Below are positions 53,903 through 63,692 of a stretch of 64,000 bases of DNA, piece by piece. Origin of the DNA: an uncultured Clostridia bacterium (lineage in GTDB: Bacteria; Bacillota; Clostridia; Lachnospirales; CAG-274); the NCBI GenBank assembly GCA_947591605.1, contig CANQDF010000009.1, positions 1 through 64,000 on the forward strand, in the 5' to 3' direction. Position numbers and translations under genes: made by a program. The notes beneath the pieces were generated by a model. The model had not been told where the DNA came from. It was given only the letters and a program-made list of their open reading frames with translations, and made no database searches. How positions within the stretch are numbered: position 1 is the stretch's first letter; each line of letters starts with the position of its first letter.

Positions 53903-53931
53903 ATTATAAATCATTAGGCAAATATTATCAA
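53903..53931 (-). promoter_or_regulatory. Promoter of malQ
   Basis: Minus-strand TTGATA (53926-53931), 17 bp and TATAAT (53903-53908). Confidence 0.65.
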
Positions 53932-53993
53932 TTATAAATTAAATTTATCTACGCATAATAAGCTTGAAATAAAAATCAGTAAGGAGGATTATT

Positions 53994-54410
53994 ATGAAGC
54001 TTAAGTTAATTCCGCTGCTGATAGCGCTTACAATGACTACTGCCTGCTCGGGCAGGAACGGCGGCGGTGCGGATACAAACAACAATACCGAAGCAACTAC
54101 CGAGAACCAAGCCTCGGAGGGTGAAAACACCGGGGAGGAAACAACTCTTACCGATACCCATATTACCGACTCGGATGTCAATACGGAATCCGATTCGATA
54201 GTGGGACAGGACGACCTTGATGACAGCGAGGGCAGCAATATAGGCAATGCGGCAGATGACGTAGGCAACGCTGCAGAGGATATAGGTCAGGGCGCAGGCG
54301 ATGCTGCAGCCGATATAGGCAAGGGCGCAGGTGATGCTGCAGGTTCAATAGCCAACGGCATTGGCGATCTTTTCGGGGGCAACGGTACAGACGGAACAAA
54401 AAGCCGATAA
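53994..54410 (+). CDS. Small lipoprotein with Gly/Ala-rich amphipathic tail
   Basis: The 138-residue protein has a lipobox (TMTTAC, Cys18), a Thr/Asn/Glu-rich linker and a C-terminal region of repeating GNAADDVG, GQGAGDAAADIG and GKGAGDAAGSIANG units, which could form an amphipathic helix with small residues. No known family. AAGGAGG lies before the ATG, and a structured 3' region follows. It is divergent from malQ. Possibly a surface or stress-related lipoprotein; function unknown. Confidence 0.65.
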   Translation: MKLKLIPLLIALTMTTACSGRNGGGADTNNNTEATTENQASEGENTGEETTLTDTHITDSDVNTESDSIVGQDDLDDSEGSNIGNAADDVGNAAEDIGQGAGDAAADIGKGAGDAAGSIANGIGDLFGGNGTDGTKSR

Positions 54411-54453
54411 TATATAAGGAGGTGTTTTGCGGCTTATCGGCATACACCTCCTT
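54403..54453 (+). other. Interleaved stems, possible pseudoknot, at a 3' end
   Basis: GCCGATAA (54403-54410) pairs with TTATCGGC (54434-54441), and AAGGAGGTGT (54416-54425) pairs with ACACCTCCTT (54444-54453). The order is A-B-A'-B', so the two perfect stems interleave as a pseudoknot or compete. The first arm overlaps the lipoprotein stop codon. No T run follows directly, so a plain terminator role is uncertain. Confidence 0.45.
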
Positions 54454-54463
54454 GTACATATTG

Positions 54464-55147
54464 CTATATGCGGTTTTTTATTATAAGCAGTTTATTGTCA
54501 CCCTTTTGAAATTCATATTCGGTTTGTTTTATTTCAATATCGTAATTACGGTCGAAATATTTTATAACATCCGATATAAGCTCTGTTTTGTTTGCATCCA
54601 GATCGACTATAGGAAAAATCCTTATCTCATCGCATACCCTTAGCATTTCGGTCATAGCCTGTATGTGAAAGTCATACCCAAGGGATGTATACATCAGCAA
54701 AAAGTGAGAGCTTAAGCCTATATCAAAGGCATGGGTTTCATAAGGCAGTTTTTCGGGCAGCTGATGATATATGTAGCGCCCTTCAAACCTGTCGTTTTCA
54801 AAATCGTCAAGGAACAGGCGCATGGCGGACATACGCACATTTTCAAGTTCGTCAAGGCTTTTGATGTGAGTCCATACATAATTTTCGGTATTTTCCCTCA
54901 TTTGCTGCATTACTATGCTGCGTGCCTCTTCAATGCGCTTTCGTAGCTCATCTGCACTAAATTGATATATGGGGTCAAACGATGTAATGTCATACCCCAG
55001 CTTTGACGCCTCGTAATTAAAAGAGGCAGGGCCGTCGCCAAAGCCTGCAATTTTCTTTTTTAAATCATTGTCATCCAATGCAAACATAAGTTTATATTCG
55101 TAAAAATTTCTGCCCCAAGGCACAACGCTGCTAAGCTTGAATGCCAT
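54464..55147 (-). CDS. Class I SAM-dependent methyltransferase-like protein
   Basis: The 227-residue protein has a possible SAM-binding loop, KKIAGFGDGPASFNYEASKLG, and the acidic strand end SFDPIYQFS, plus a later segment FDIGLSSHFLLMY that fits the catalytic-face strand of class I methyltransferases. The substrate is unknown. It lies 28 bp after the GH3 gene and is the last gene of the metA-uvrBA operon. The ATG has a GGGAGG-like site upstream. Confidence 0.65.
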   Translation of the reverse strand: MAFKLSSVVPWGRNFYEYKLMFALDDNDLKKKIAGFGDGPASFNYEASKLGYDITSFDPIYQFSADELRKRIEEARSIVMQQMRENTENYVWTHIKSLDELENVRMSAMRLFLDDFENDRFEGRYIYHQLPEKLPYETHAFDIGLSSHFLLMYTSLGYDFHIQAMTEMLRVCDEIRIFPIVDLDANKTELISDVIKYFDRNYDIEIKQTEYEFQKGDNKLLIIKNRI

Positions 55148-55175
55148 TTGCTTTGCCTCCCTTACCGTTTATGAT

Positions 55176-56474
55176 TTAAGGTTCCCTTTCCGCATATCTC
55201 AGCTTTACTCCGATAATTTTTTTGACCGATCTGTCTATGCGTTCAACACTTATTTCTCCCGAGTTTACCGCATTAAGCACGCCATTGTATGCGGCATTAA
55301 AGTCCTGAGGCATAAGCAGCATATCTGCGCCTGCTTTGACTGCCGTAACGGCTGCCGTATCGGGTGCGTATAAATCGGTAAGCGCCTGCATTGACAGAGA
55401 ATCGGTTATTATTATGCCGTTAAATTTAAGCTTGTCTATAAGTATATCGTTTATAATTTTGTCGGAGATGGATGCGGGTGTATTGTCGCCCGTTATATTC
55501 GGCAGTGAAAAATGCCCCACCATTATAAAGTCGGCATGGTTGTCAATAGCGTCAATAAAGGGCAAAAGCTCACATTGCAAAAGCTCATCATAGGTTTTGT
55601 CGGTGTATGCAAAGCCTTCGTGTGTGTCGCCCTCTGTTGCACCGTGCCCGGGGAAGTGCTTGTAACACGATAATACCCCGTTGTCATTAAGCCCTTCGGA
55701 TACCCGATGTGCCATTTCCGATACAAGATCGGGGTCGCTGCCGAAGCTCCTGTATCTGACCACCTGATTTTCGGTATTGGTGAGTACATCGGCAACAGGC
55801 GCAAAATCAAGGTTAAAGCCATAATCAGAGAGATATTTGCCCAATGTATCGCCTGCCTCATATGCCTTTTGCATATCACGGCTTTCACCCACAGCCGACA
55901 TATTGCCGACATAGGGCACGGTTATATTTTCACTTGACGCAAGCCTTGCAACCGTGCCTCCCTCCTCATCGATGCCTATAAAAAGAGGTACGGGACATAC
56001 TTCCTCCGCAAACTGTTTTGTATTTGCTATCATTTGCTTTGTTTGTTCTTCGCTGACGGTGTTTTTTGTAAAGTATATAATACCGCCTACGGGGTGCGCA
56101 CAGAGAGCATTTTTTGTCATCTCGCCTGCCTCCGTGACATTATCCGAGCCTGTAAGCGCCTCGGGTGTTATAAAAAACAGTTGGTTAATTTTTTCCTCCA
56201 AGGTCATATTTGCAAGCAGCTCGTCTACACGTTGGCAAAATTCCTTTTCTGCCTTTTCCTCAGGGCTTTCCAAATCAGCGGTGGTCATCTCTGTATTATT
56301 TTCAACCGCTGCGGCAGAAGGTGCGGACGCCGTTCCTCCATTGTTGCTTTGCGAGTTAAATACAATTGCGGTAAAGTATATTGCAGCGACCGACAATAAT
56401 ATTACAGCGGCAATGGTTCCCGTTATTTTAAGAGGATCTTTGTTTTTTCCGTTCATATTATTTTTTGTTTGCAT
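55176..56474 (-). CDS. GH3 beta-N-acetylhexosaminidase, membrane-anchored (NagZ-like)
   Basis: The 432-residue protein has an N-terminal membrane anchor (ITGTIAAVILLSVAAIYFTAIV) and a glycoside hydrolase family 3 domain from about residue 85. GIDEEGGTVARL, CYKHFPGHGATEGDTHEG (the Asp-His pair that acts as acid/base in NagZ) and the nucleophile Asp in IIITDSLSMQAL are present. NagZ-type enzymes release N-acetylglucosamine from muropeptides, so a wall-recycling role outside the membrane is likely. The start is uncertain: M1 overlaps the upstream gene by 17 bp and has no clear ribosome site; a second ATG six codons in is possible. Confidence 0.85.
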   Translation of the reverse strand: MQTKNNMNGKNKDPLKITGTIAAVILLSVAAIYFTAIVFNSQSNNGGTASAPSAAAVENNTEMTTADLESPEEKAEKEFCQRVDELLANMTLEEKINQLFFITPEALTGSDNVTEAGEMTKNALCAHPVGGIIYFTKNTVSEEQTKQMIANTKQFAEEVCPVPLFIGIDEEGGTVARLASSENITVPYVGNMSAVGESRDMQKAYEAGDTLGKYLSDYGFNLDFAPVADVLTNTENQVVRYRSFGSDPDLVSEMAHRVSEGLNDNGVLSCYKHFPGHGATEGDTHEGFAYTDKTYDELLQCELLPFIDAIDNHADFIMVGHFSLPNITGDNTPASISDKIINDILIDKLKFNGIIITDSLSMQALTDLYAPDTAAVTAVKAGADMLLMPQDFNAAYNGVLNAVNSGEISVERIDRSVKKIIGVKLRYAEREP

Positions 56475-56748
56475 TTTTAAGTATAAGAGCTATCTTGACG
56501 CATTCAATACATATTACCATGGTGTAATCGCCCTTTTCTATTATGTAGGGTTCACCGTCACGGCGCACGATTACAGCCTCACGGGGCTTTTCGTCCTCCT
56601 TGCCGTAGCCGACAAAATATGTACCGTCAAGGCTGCGTATATACCACGAGGCATTTGTTGCGGTTTTTACAAAAAAATCGTCCTTACAGCCAAAATAACT
56701 CATAAGATTGTTTTTAGCCTGTATAAATTCGGGTATGTATTTTTTCAC
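56458..56748 (-). CDS. Hypothetical 96-residue protein
   Basis: The start is GTG 56746-56748 with AAGGAG seven bases upstream (forward 56756-56761); an ATG 16 codons further up lacks a site. The protein reads MKKYIPEFIQAKNNLMSYFG and then alternates short strands (SWYIRSLDGTYFVGYG; EAVIVRRDGEPYII), with CIEC near the end. Soluble, no family recognised. It overlaps the GH3 gene and follows uvrA by 57 bp. Confidence 0.55.
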   Translation of the reverse strand: MKKYIPEFIQAKNNLMSYFGCKDDFFVKTATNASWYIRSLDGTYFVGYGKEDEKPREAVIVRRDGEPYIIEKGDYTMVICIECVKIALILKNANKK

Positions 56749-56805
56749 ATGCTTTCTCCTTGAAATTATGTATTTGGCTTTTAAAGGATAAGCCATAACC
56801 GTATA

Positions 56806-59643
56806 TCAATTGCTGTTATCTTCAAGCAGCTTTTTTAAAAATCTGCCTGTGTGTGACGCCTCGCAGCGGCATATTTCCTCGGGTGTACCTGCCGCAACAA
56901 GTCTGCCTCCGCCATCGCCGCCCTCGGGGCCAAGGTCGATCACATAATCGGCGGTTTTTATAACATCAAGGTTGTGTTCTATGACCACAACGGTGTTTCC
57001 GCCATCTGTGAGCCGCTGTATTATGTCGATCAGCTTGCGGACATCATAGCTGTGAAGCCCTGTTGTTGGCTCGTCAAGCACATATATTGTCTTACCTGTG
57101 CTGCGCTTGCTAAGCTCTGTGGCAAGCTTTACCCTTTGTGCCTCTCCGCCCGAAAGAGTGGTGGAGCTTTGTCCAAGCTTTATATAGCCCAGTCCTACGG
57201 CTTTTATGGTTTCGAGCTTTGCTTTTAAGCGAGGCAGATTTTCAAAAAAGATAAGCGCCTCGTCAACCGTCATATCCAATACATCCGATATGGTCTTACC
57301 CTTGTATTTAACCTCAAGGGTTTCCCTGTTGTAGCGTTTGCCTCCGCATACTTCACACGGTACAAAAATATCGGGCAAAAAGTGCATTTCAATTTTGATT
57401 ATACCGTCGCCGGTGCATGCCTCACATCTGCCGCCCTTTGTGTTAAAGCTGAATCGTCCTTTGCCGAATCCCCTTATTTTTGCCTCCGGCGTTTGTGCAA
57501 AAATATCTCTTATCATGTCAAACAGCCCGGTATATGTGGCAGGATTTGAGCGGGGTGTTCTGCCTATGGGGCTTTGGTCTATGGCAATTACCTTGTCCAG
57601 GTTTTCAAGCCCAGTAATATCCTTGCATTTGCCGGGACGTGTTTTGGCACGGTTGAGGTTTTTGGCAAGATATTTGTATAAAACATGGTTTACAAGCGAG
57701 CTTTTGCCCGAACCCGATACACCCGTTACGCATATAAATGTGCCCAGCGGAAAGCTTACGTCGATATTTTTAAGGTTGTTTTCCGAGGCACCCTTTACGG
57801 TAATAAATTTTCCGCTGCCCTTTCTGCGTTCGGCGGGTACGGCAATTGTTTCCCGTCCGCTAAGGAAAGCGCCCGTAACGGATCTTTCGCATTTAAGTAT
57901 GCCGTCGTATTCACCCGAATAAACTATTTCGCCGCCGTTTATGCCCGCATAAGGCCCTACATCGACAATATGATCGGCAGATCTCATTGTATCCTCGTCA
58001 TGCTCTACAACAATGAGTGTATTGCCGAGTTCCTGCAAATGACGGAGTGTGTTTAAAAGCTTGCAGTTATCTCTCTGGTGCAGCCCTATACTTGGCTCGT
58101 CCAGTATATAAAGCACACCCATAAGCCCCGAGCCTATCTGCGTTGCAAGCCTTATACGCTGTGATTCTCCGCCAGAAAGTGTGCCTGCGGTGCGGGCAAG
58201 GGTGAGGTATTCAAGCCCTACGGATGCCAAAAAATCAAGCCTTGCTTTGATCTCGTTGAGGATAGCTTCTCCTATGGCAAGCTGCCTTGGTGTAAAATTT
58301 TGCTCGTTAAAAAAGCTTATTATGTTTTTAATTGACATCTCTGTCAGATCCGATATGCTTTTACCGCCTATGGTGACGGCAAGCACCTCGGGCTTAAGAC
58401 GTTTGCCGCCGCAGGTAGGGCAGGTTATATCCGTCATATACTGCTCGTATTCCTCCTGAGCGATTTCGCTGCCCGATTCCTTATATCTTCTCATAAGGTT
58501 GTTTATTATACCCTCAAATTGATAGGGATAATATTTTACTTTTCCGCCGCTTGTATATGCAACATCAATTATTTCGTTGTCACCGTTCATAAGTATTTTG
58601 CGTACTTCGGGGGAAAGCTCCTTATACGGGGTATCCATGCTGAAACCGTATTTTTCCGAAAGAGCGGTGACAAGGGAGTTGCTCATTGTACCGACAGAAC
58701 CGATGGAATTCCATCCGTTTACACATATTGCGCCCTCGTTAAGGCTCAAATCCTTATTGGGGACTATAAGATCCTCATCAAATATAAGCTTTACGCCCAG
58801 ACCCGTACAATCGGGGCAGGCGCCGCTCGGGTTGTTGAACGAAAAAAGACGAGGCTCTATTTCCTCAATGTTAATGCCGCATTCGGGGCAGGAAAAGCTT
58901 TGGCTGAAGATCATATCTCCGGAGCCTGCAGCATCAACTATAAGCAGACCGCCCGAAAGCGCACACACCGTTTCAATAGAGCTTGTAAGCCTTTGCTGTA
59001 TTTTCGGCTTTACCACAAGCCTGTCAACAATTATCTCAATGGAGTGCTTTTTGTTTTTGTCAAGCTTTATCTCCTCCCCCAAATCGTACAGGCTTCCGTC
59101 TATCCTTGCTCTTACATATCCGCTGCGCTTTGCGTCCTCCAGCAGCTTTGTATGCTCGCCCTTTCTTGCACGCACAACGGGCGCAAGGAGCTGTATTTTT
59201 GTACCCTCTGGCATTTCAAGTATTTTATCTACTATCTGGTCGATAGTTTGCTTTTTTATTTCCCTGCCGCATTTTGGACAGTGAGGTATGCCTATGCGTG
59301 CAAAAAGCAGCCTGAAATAATCGTATATTTCGGTAACGGTGCCGACTGTGGAACGAGGGTTTTTGTTTGTGGTTTTCTGGTCTATGGATATAGCGGGAGA
59401 AAGACCGTCTATGCTTTCGACATCGGGCTTTTCCATCTGACCGAGAAACATGCGTGCATATGAGGAAAGGCTCTCCACATAACGCCTTTGTCCCTCGGCA
59501 TATATTGTGTCAAAGGCAAGGCTGGATTTGCCCGAGCCGCTTACGCCCGTAAATACTATAAATTTGTCACGGGGTATCTCAAGGCTGACATTTTTAAGGT
59601 TATTTTCTTTTGCTCCTTTAATAATAATTTTTTTGCTTTCCAT
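56806..59643 (-). CDS. uvrA: Excinuclease ABC subunit A
   Basis: The 945-residue UvrA finds DNA damage in nucleotide excision repair. Two ABC ATPase cores are visible, each with GVSGSGKSS (near 33 and 640) and an LSGGE signature ([26 protein letters not shown]), along with zinc modules [15 protein letters not shown]...CPDC and CEACTGDG...CEVC. Length normal. It lies 16 bp after uvrB in the usual B-A order. Confidence 0.97.
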   Translation of the reverse strand: MESKKIIIKGAKENNLKNVSLEIPRDKFIVFTGVSGSGKSSLAFDTIYAEGQRRYVESLSSYARMFLGQMEKPDVESIDGLSPAISIDQKTTNKNPRSTVGTVTEIYDYFRLLFARIGIPHCPKCGREIKKQTIDQIVDKILEMPEGTKIQLLAPVVRARKGEHTKLLEDAKRSGYVRARIDGSLYDLGEEIKLDKNKKHSIEIIVDRLVVKPKIQQRLTSSIETVCALSGGLLIVDAAGSGDMIFSQSFSCPECGINIEEIEPRLFSFNNPSGACPDCTGLGVKLIFDEDLIVPNKDLSLNEGAICVNGWNSIGSVGTMSNSLVTALSEKYGFSMDTPYKELSPEVRKILMNGDNEIIDVAYTSGGKVKYYPYQFEGIINNLMRRYKESGSEIAQEEYEQYMTDITCPTCGGKRLKPEVLAVTIGGKSISDLTEMSIKNIISFFNEQNFTPRQLAIGEAILNEIKARLDFLASVGLEYLTLARTAGTLSGGESQRIRLATQIGSGLMGVLYILDEPSIGLHQRDNCKLLNTLRHLQELGNTLIVVEHDEDTMRSADHIVDVGPYAGINGGEIVYSGEYDGILKCERSVTGAFLSGRETIAVPAERRKGSGKFITVKGASENNLKNIDVSFPLGTFICVTGVSGSGKSSLVNHVLYKYLAKNLNRAKTRPGKCKDITGLENLDKVIAIDQSPIGRTPRSNPATYTGLFDMIRDIFAQTPEAKIRGFGKGRFSFNTKGGRCEACTGDGIIKIEMHFLPDIFVPCEVCGGKRYNRETLEVKYKGKTISDVLDMTVDEALIFFENLPRLKAKLETIKAVGLGYIKLGQSSTTLSGGEAQRVKLATELSKRSTGKTIYVLDEPTTGLHSYDVRKLIDIIQRLTDGGNTVVVIEHNLDVIKTADYVIDLGPEGGDGGGRLVAAGTPEEICRCEASHTGRFLKKLLEDNSN

Positions 59644-59659
59644 TTTTATCTACCTGTGC

Positions 59660-61639
59660 TTATATCAAAGATAATTTTTTCAGTTCTATAATTTCATCCC
59701 TAAGCTGTGCAGCGGTTTCAAATTCAAGCTCGGCAGCAGCCCTGCGCATCTGCTTTTCAAGCGAGGCAATGTTTTTTAAAAGCTCGTCACGGCTCATAGA
59801 CTCGGGATCCTTTTCAAGATGCTTATATTTTTTTCCTTCGACCGCTTCGGTGGCACGTATGATGTCATATACCTTTTTAATAATGGTTTTTGGCACAATG
59901 CCGTGTTCTTTGTTATACTGCTCCTGTATGCTGCGGCGGCGGTTGGTTTCCGTTATGGCTTTACGCATTGAGTCTGTAACCGTATCGGCATACATAATAA
60001 CACGCCCGTCCGAGTTTCTTGCGGCACGGCCTATGGTCTGTATAAGCGATGTTTCCGAGCGCAAAAAGCCCTCCTTATCGGCATCGAGTATGGCAATAAG
60101 GCTTACCTCGGGTATATCAAGCCCCTCCCTTAAAAGGTTGATGCCTACAAGCACGTCAAACACATCAAGACGCAGATCCCTGATAATTTCAAGCCTTTCC
60201 AGCGTATCTATGTCCGAGTGGAGGTATTTTACCCTTATACCTGCCTCACGCAGATAGTCTGTAAGATCCTCTGCCATCTTTTTGGTAAGCGTGGTCACAA
60301 GTATTTTTTGCTTTTTTTTGATTATCTTGTTTATTTCGCTTAAAAGGTTATCTATCTGACCCTTTATGGGACGTACCTCAACTATGGGGTCAAGCAGACC
60401 CGTAGGGCGTATTATCTGCTCTATGGTAGCCTCGCTGTGGGCAGCCTCATATTTGTTTGGCGTTGCGGAAACAAAGAGCATTTGCTTTATTTTCCCCTCA
60501 AACTCCTCAAATTTAAGGGGTCTGTTGTCCAGAGCGGACGGCAGACGAAAGCCGTAATCCACAAGGCTTGTTTTTCGTGATCTGTCGCCGTTGTACATTG
60601 CGCCTATCTGAGGTATTGTAACATGTGATTCGTCAACTATTATCAAAAAATCATCGGGAAAGTAATCTATAAGGGTGTGAGGCATACTGCCGGGCGCTCT
60701 GCCGTCCAGGTGCCTTGAATAGTTTTCAATACCGGAGCAAAAGCCCATCTCCTGTATCATTTCCATATCATAGTTTGTGCGCTGCAAAAGCCTTTGAGCC
60801 TCCAGAAGCTTGTCCTGACTTTTCAGCTCCTTAACACGCTCGTCAAGCTCTTCGCCGATGGTGCGCAGGGCTCTTTTGAGGTTATCGCCCGAGGTGACAT
60901 AATGAGATGCGGGAAATATGGAAACATGGTTTCTTTTGCCTGTGACCTCTCCCGTAAGTACATTTATTTCGGTTATACGGTCTATCTCGTCACCGAAAAA
61001 CTCTATCCTTATAGCGGTTTCGGTGCTTTCCGCAGGAAATACCTCCACAACATCTCCCCTTACTCTGAAGGTGCCTCTCACAAAATTGAGGTCGTTGCGG
61101 TTGTACTGTATTTCAACAAGCCTTTTAAGCACAGCATCCCTTTCCCACACCATACCGGGGCGGATAGAAAGAGTCATTGTGCGGTAGTCTATGGGCGCAC
61201 CAAGACCGTATATGCAGCTGACGCTTGCCACAATAATAACATCCCGTCTTTCCGACAGGGCGGATGTAGCCGAATGGCGCAGCTTGTCTATTTCGTCGTT
61301 TACGGCGCTGTCCTTTTCTATATATGTGTCGGTCTGCGGAACATACGCCTCCGGCTGATAATAATCATAGTAGGATACAAAGTATTCCACCGCATTGTTT
61401 GGGAAAAAAGCCTTAAACTCGTCGTAAAGCTGTGCGGCAAGCGTTTTGTTGTGAGCAATAACAAGTGTAGGCTTATTGAGCCTTTCAATTATATTTGCCA
61501 TTGTAAAGGTTTTTCCGCTGCCCGTAACGCCGAGCAGAGTCTGAAATTTTTTTCCGTTTAAAAATCCCTCCGACAGGCTCTCAATAGCATACGGCTGATC
61601 GCCTGTAGGCTTATATTCGGATACGACCTTAAAATCCAT
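59660..61639 (-). CDS. uvrB: Excinuclease ABC subunit B
   Basis: The 659-residue helicase-like damage-verification subunit has Walker [14 protein letters not shown], the beta-hairpin [20 protein letters not shown] that clamps [12 protein letters not shown] (motif II), helicase motif V/VI ([16 protein letters not shown]) and the C-terminal UVR motif that binds UvrC. The start is ATG 61637-61639 with AGGTGATT upstream; the open frame continues above it into metA. Confidence 0.97.
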   Translation of the reverse strand: MDFKVVSEYKPTGDQPYAIESLSEGFLNGKKFQTLLGVTGSGKTFTMANIIERLNKPTLVIAHNKTLAAQLYDEFKAFFPNNAVEYFVSYYDYYQPEAYVPQTDTYIEKDSAVNDEIDKLRHSATSALSERRDVIIVASVSCIYGLGAPIDYRTMTLSIRPGMVWERDAVLKRLVEIQYNRNDLNFVRGTFRVRGDVVEVFPAESTETAIRIEFFGDEIDRITEINVLTGEVTGKRNHVSIFPASHYVTSGDNLKRALRTIGEELDERVKELKSQDKLLEAQRLLQRTNYDMEMIQEMGFCSGIENYSRHLDGRAPGSMPHTLIDYFPDDFLIIVDESHVTIPQIGAMYNGDRSRKTSLVDYGFRLPSALDNRPLKFEEFEGKIKQMLFVSATPNKYEAAHSEATIEQIIRPTGLLDPIVEVRPIKGQIDNLLSEINKIIKKKQKILVTTLTKKMAEDLTDYLREAGIRVKYLHSDIDTLERLEIIRDLRLDVFDVLVGINLLREGLDIPEVSLIAILDADKEGFLRSETSLIQTIGRAARNSDGRVIMYADTVTDSMRKAITETNRRRSIQEQYNKEHGIVPKTIIKKVYDIIRATEAVEGKKYKHLEKDPESMSRDELLKNIASLEKQMRRAAAELEFETAAQLRDEIIELKKLSLI

Positions 61640-61655
61640 ATAATCACCTGTAAAA

Positions 61656-62570
61656 TCAGCAAATAGTATCAATATCGTAGGGTGTCATCTGGTATACGCA
61701 ATTCAACCAGTTTGTGTACAGCAGCGAGCTATGCGCCTTCCACAATGATATGACCTCCTTTTGAGGGTCATCATCCTTGAAGTAATGGCGGGGAATAGCC
61801 ACATCAAGCCCCTTTTCCTTATCTCTGAAATATTCGTTTTTGAGCGTTTCCGAATCATATTCGGAATGACCCATAACAAATATCTGTCTGAAGCTTTCGT
61901 TTGCCACTATATATACGCCCGATTCGTCCGATTCGGAAAGTATGCTCAGCTCGGGCACCTTTTCAATATCGGCTTTTCTGACCTCGGTATGACGGGAATG
62001 GGGCACATAAAAAATGTCGTCAAAGCTGCGCAGCAGATCAAAATGGTTATATACCTTAGTGTGAGGGAAAACACCGAACATTTTATGGGGCAGCTTGTAT
62101 TTGGGTATGCCGTAGTGATAGTAAAGCCCTGCCTGCGCTCCCCAGCATATGTGAAATACGCTTGTAACGTGTGTTTTTGACCACTCCATGATCTCGGTGA
62201 GCTCCTGCCAGTAATTTACCTCTTCGTAATCAAGGTGTTCAACGGGAGCACCCGTAATTATCATACCGTCAAAGCGCCTGTCCCTGACATCGTCAAATAT
62301 TTTGTAAAAATGGGCAAGATAATCCATAGATGTATTTTTGGATATGTGTGTTTCCATATGCATAAAATCAACATCTATTTGCAGCGGAGAGTTGCTCATA
62401 AGCCTTAAAAGCTGTACTTCTGTCTGCTGCTTGTTTGGCATAAGGTTTAAAACAAGCACCTTAAGAGGACGTATGTCCTGATGCGAAGCACGACTCTCGT
62501 CAATAACAAATATGCCCTCGTTTGTAAGTATATTTTTTGCCGGCAGATTGTCGGAAACCTTGATTGGCAT
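61656..62570 (-). CDS. metA: Homoserine O-acetyltransferase (MetA family)
   Basis: The 304-residue MetA-type enzyme activates homoserine for methionine synthesis. The catalytic Cys142 ([11 protein letters not shown]), His235 and Glu237 (VMGHSEYD) are all present, as are the KNILTNEGI and LVLNLMPNK segments. Residue 111 is Glu ([12 protein letters not shown]); in tested MetA enzymes Glu at this place gives acetyl-CoA and Gly gives succinyl-CoA use, so acetyl transfer is predicted. Length normal. It heads the operon metA-uvrB-uvrA and has its own promoter at 62681-62709. Confidence 0.94.
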   Translation of the reverse strand: MPIKVSDNLPAKNILTNEGIFVIDESRASHQDIRPLKVLVLNLMPNKQQTEVQLLRLMSNSPLQIDVDFMHMETHISKNTSMDYLAHFYKIFDDVRDRRFDGMIITGAPVEHLDYEEVNYWQELTEIMEWSKTHVTSVFHICWGAQAGLYYHYGIPKYKLPHKMFGVFPHTKVYNHFDLLRSFDDIFYVPHSRHTEVRKADIEKVPELSILSESDESGVYIVANESFRQIFVMGHSEYDSETLKNEYFRDKEKGLDVAIPRHYFKDDDPQKEVISLWKAHSSLLYTNWLNCVYQMTPYDIDTIC

Positions 62571-62605
62571 AGCAGATCACTCATTTCTTTGTTGTTAATA
62601 TAAGA

Positions 62606-62709
62606 TGCCGCAATATATGTAAATAAGCCTGTGCGGCAGAACGGGTCAAGCCCGAAACCGTTGGTTACCCTTTGACCAATAGTATAGCAGATTTTTCGGG
62701 TATTTACAA
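62606..62709 (-). promoter_or_regulatory. metA promoter, palindromic operator and leader hairpin
   Basis: On the minus strand TTGTAA (62704-62709), 17 bp and TATACT (62681-62686) with extended TG. A palindrome TTGGT-N9-ACCAA (62661-62679) covers the predicted start of transcription, and GGTCAA/TTGACC overlaps it (62644-62677). A second stem, TGCCGCA/TGCGGCA (62606-62638), lies in the leader. No SAM or T-box consensus was recognised; a repressor site is the simplest reading. Confidence 0.55.
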
Positions 62710-62737
62710 TAGATATTTTAAAAACTTTGTTCGAATT

Positions 62738-63157
62738 TCAGCCTTCGTTATTGACCGTAACGGCAAGGAGAGCGGCATATATATCGGGAAATTCCTTTTT
62801 TAGGCGTATCGGCTTAAAGCTGCCGTTTAAAAAACAGTGCCTTGTTTTGCCCGTGACAACGGTATCGCCGTTTTCGTCGTTTACCGCAGTATAGCTCATC
62901 TCCATACGCACACCGTCAAAGGCGGTTATACGGGTTTCTATTGTAAGCGACATACCAAAGCGTGCGCTTTTGATGTATTTGCATTCGCATTCTAGTACGG
63001 GTATAAGTATACCCATACGTTCAATATCGGCATAATTAAGCCCCACGGCGTCAAGGGCAAATATCCTTGCCTCTTCAAAGTAGCGTATGTAGTTGGAGTG
63101 GTGGACAATGCCCATATTGTCCGTTTCATAATAATTTATTTTTCTTTTGTAGTCCAT
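62738..63157 (-). CDS. YbgC-type acyl-CoA thioesterase
   Basis: The 139-residue hotdog-fold protein has the YbgC signature YYETDNMGIVHHSNYIRYFEE, whose Asp is catalytic. It should hydrolyse acyl-CoA. The start is ATG 63155-63157 with AAGGA eight bases upstream; an ATG six codons earlier has no site. It lies between the tmRNA terminator and the metA promoter and may be read from upstream. Substrate length unknown. Confidence 0.87.
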   Translation of the reverse strand: MDYKRKINYYETDNMGIVHHSNYIRYFEEARIFALDAVGLNYADIERMGILIPVLECECKYIKSARFGMSLTIETRITAFDGVRMEMSYTAVNDENGDTVVTGKTRHCFLNGSFKPIRLKKEFPDIYAALLAVTVNNEG

Positions 63158-63173
63158 TTTAATATTCCTTTGC

Positions 63174-63204
63174 ATAAAAAATCAACCTTTTTAAAAAGGC
63201 TGAT
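63174..63204 (-). terminator. Terminator of tmRNA
   Basis: On the minus strand ATCAGCCTTTTT and AAAAAGGTTGAT pair (one mismatch) and are followed by a T run at 63174-63180. Confidence 0.7.
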
Positions 63205-63242
63205 AAAAATTACTTGCCGGCATTTATCCGGATCTTAAAAAG

Positions 63243-63589
63243 TGGAGGTGGCGGGAGTCGAACCCGCGTCCGAAAACCTATCCACAAAGACTTCTCCCAT
63301 TACAGTCTGTTTTTTTGATTCCCTCCTGTCCATGTGAACAGACACACTTGGGCATTCGGTAGCTTCATAGATCTTTTTACGGCTCAAAGCTTTGCCGTAA
63401 AAGTGCCCCGCAAAATCGACGCCGGTTACTTAAGCAGCGGGTTACCTAAGGCCGACGGCCGCCAAATCAGGCAGCTAAAAGATAATTTTCGTTGTCTTTT
63501 ATTTTTAAAAAATTTGGGCAGTTTGGATGATTACCCGGCATCAATGGCTATCCTTGATTCAAGATCCCCGTCGAAACCATTGCACCCCC
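63243..63589 (-). ncRNA. ssrA: Transfer-messenger RNA
   Basis: The 347-nt RNA rescues stalled ribosomes with SmpB. Its ends form the acceptor stem, GGGGGTG (5', forward 63583-63589) with CACCTCC (3', forward 63244-63250), and the T arm GCGGGTTCGACTCCCGC is intact; the CCA end is not encoded. The tag frame reads GAC-AAC-GAA-AAT-TAT-CTT-TTA-GCT-GCC-TGA, so the degradation tag ends DNENYLLAA; its first residue is not certain from sequence. It is a one-piece type. Promoter at 63617-63644, terminator at 63174-63204. Confidence 0.96.
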
Positions 63590-63616
63590 ATATATAAACG
63601 GGCATGCCGCTATTTA

Positions 63617-63644
63617 ATTATAATATATTATTATACAAAGTCAA
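63617..63644 (-). promoter_or_regulatory. Promoter of ssrA
   Basis: Minus-strand TTGACT (63639-63644), 16 bp and TATAAT (63617-63622). Transcription starts about 20 bases before the mature 5' end, so processing is needed. Confidence 0.7.
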
Positions 63645-63692
63645 GAGTTTTTATGTAACAAATTAGTTACAGCCGTGCGCTACGCTTTGTTT

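Noticed and set aside
62571-62680. SAM riboswitch or T-box before metA
   Set aside because: The leader is about 100 bases with two simple stems and lacks the conserved cores of both.
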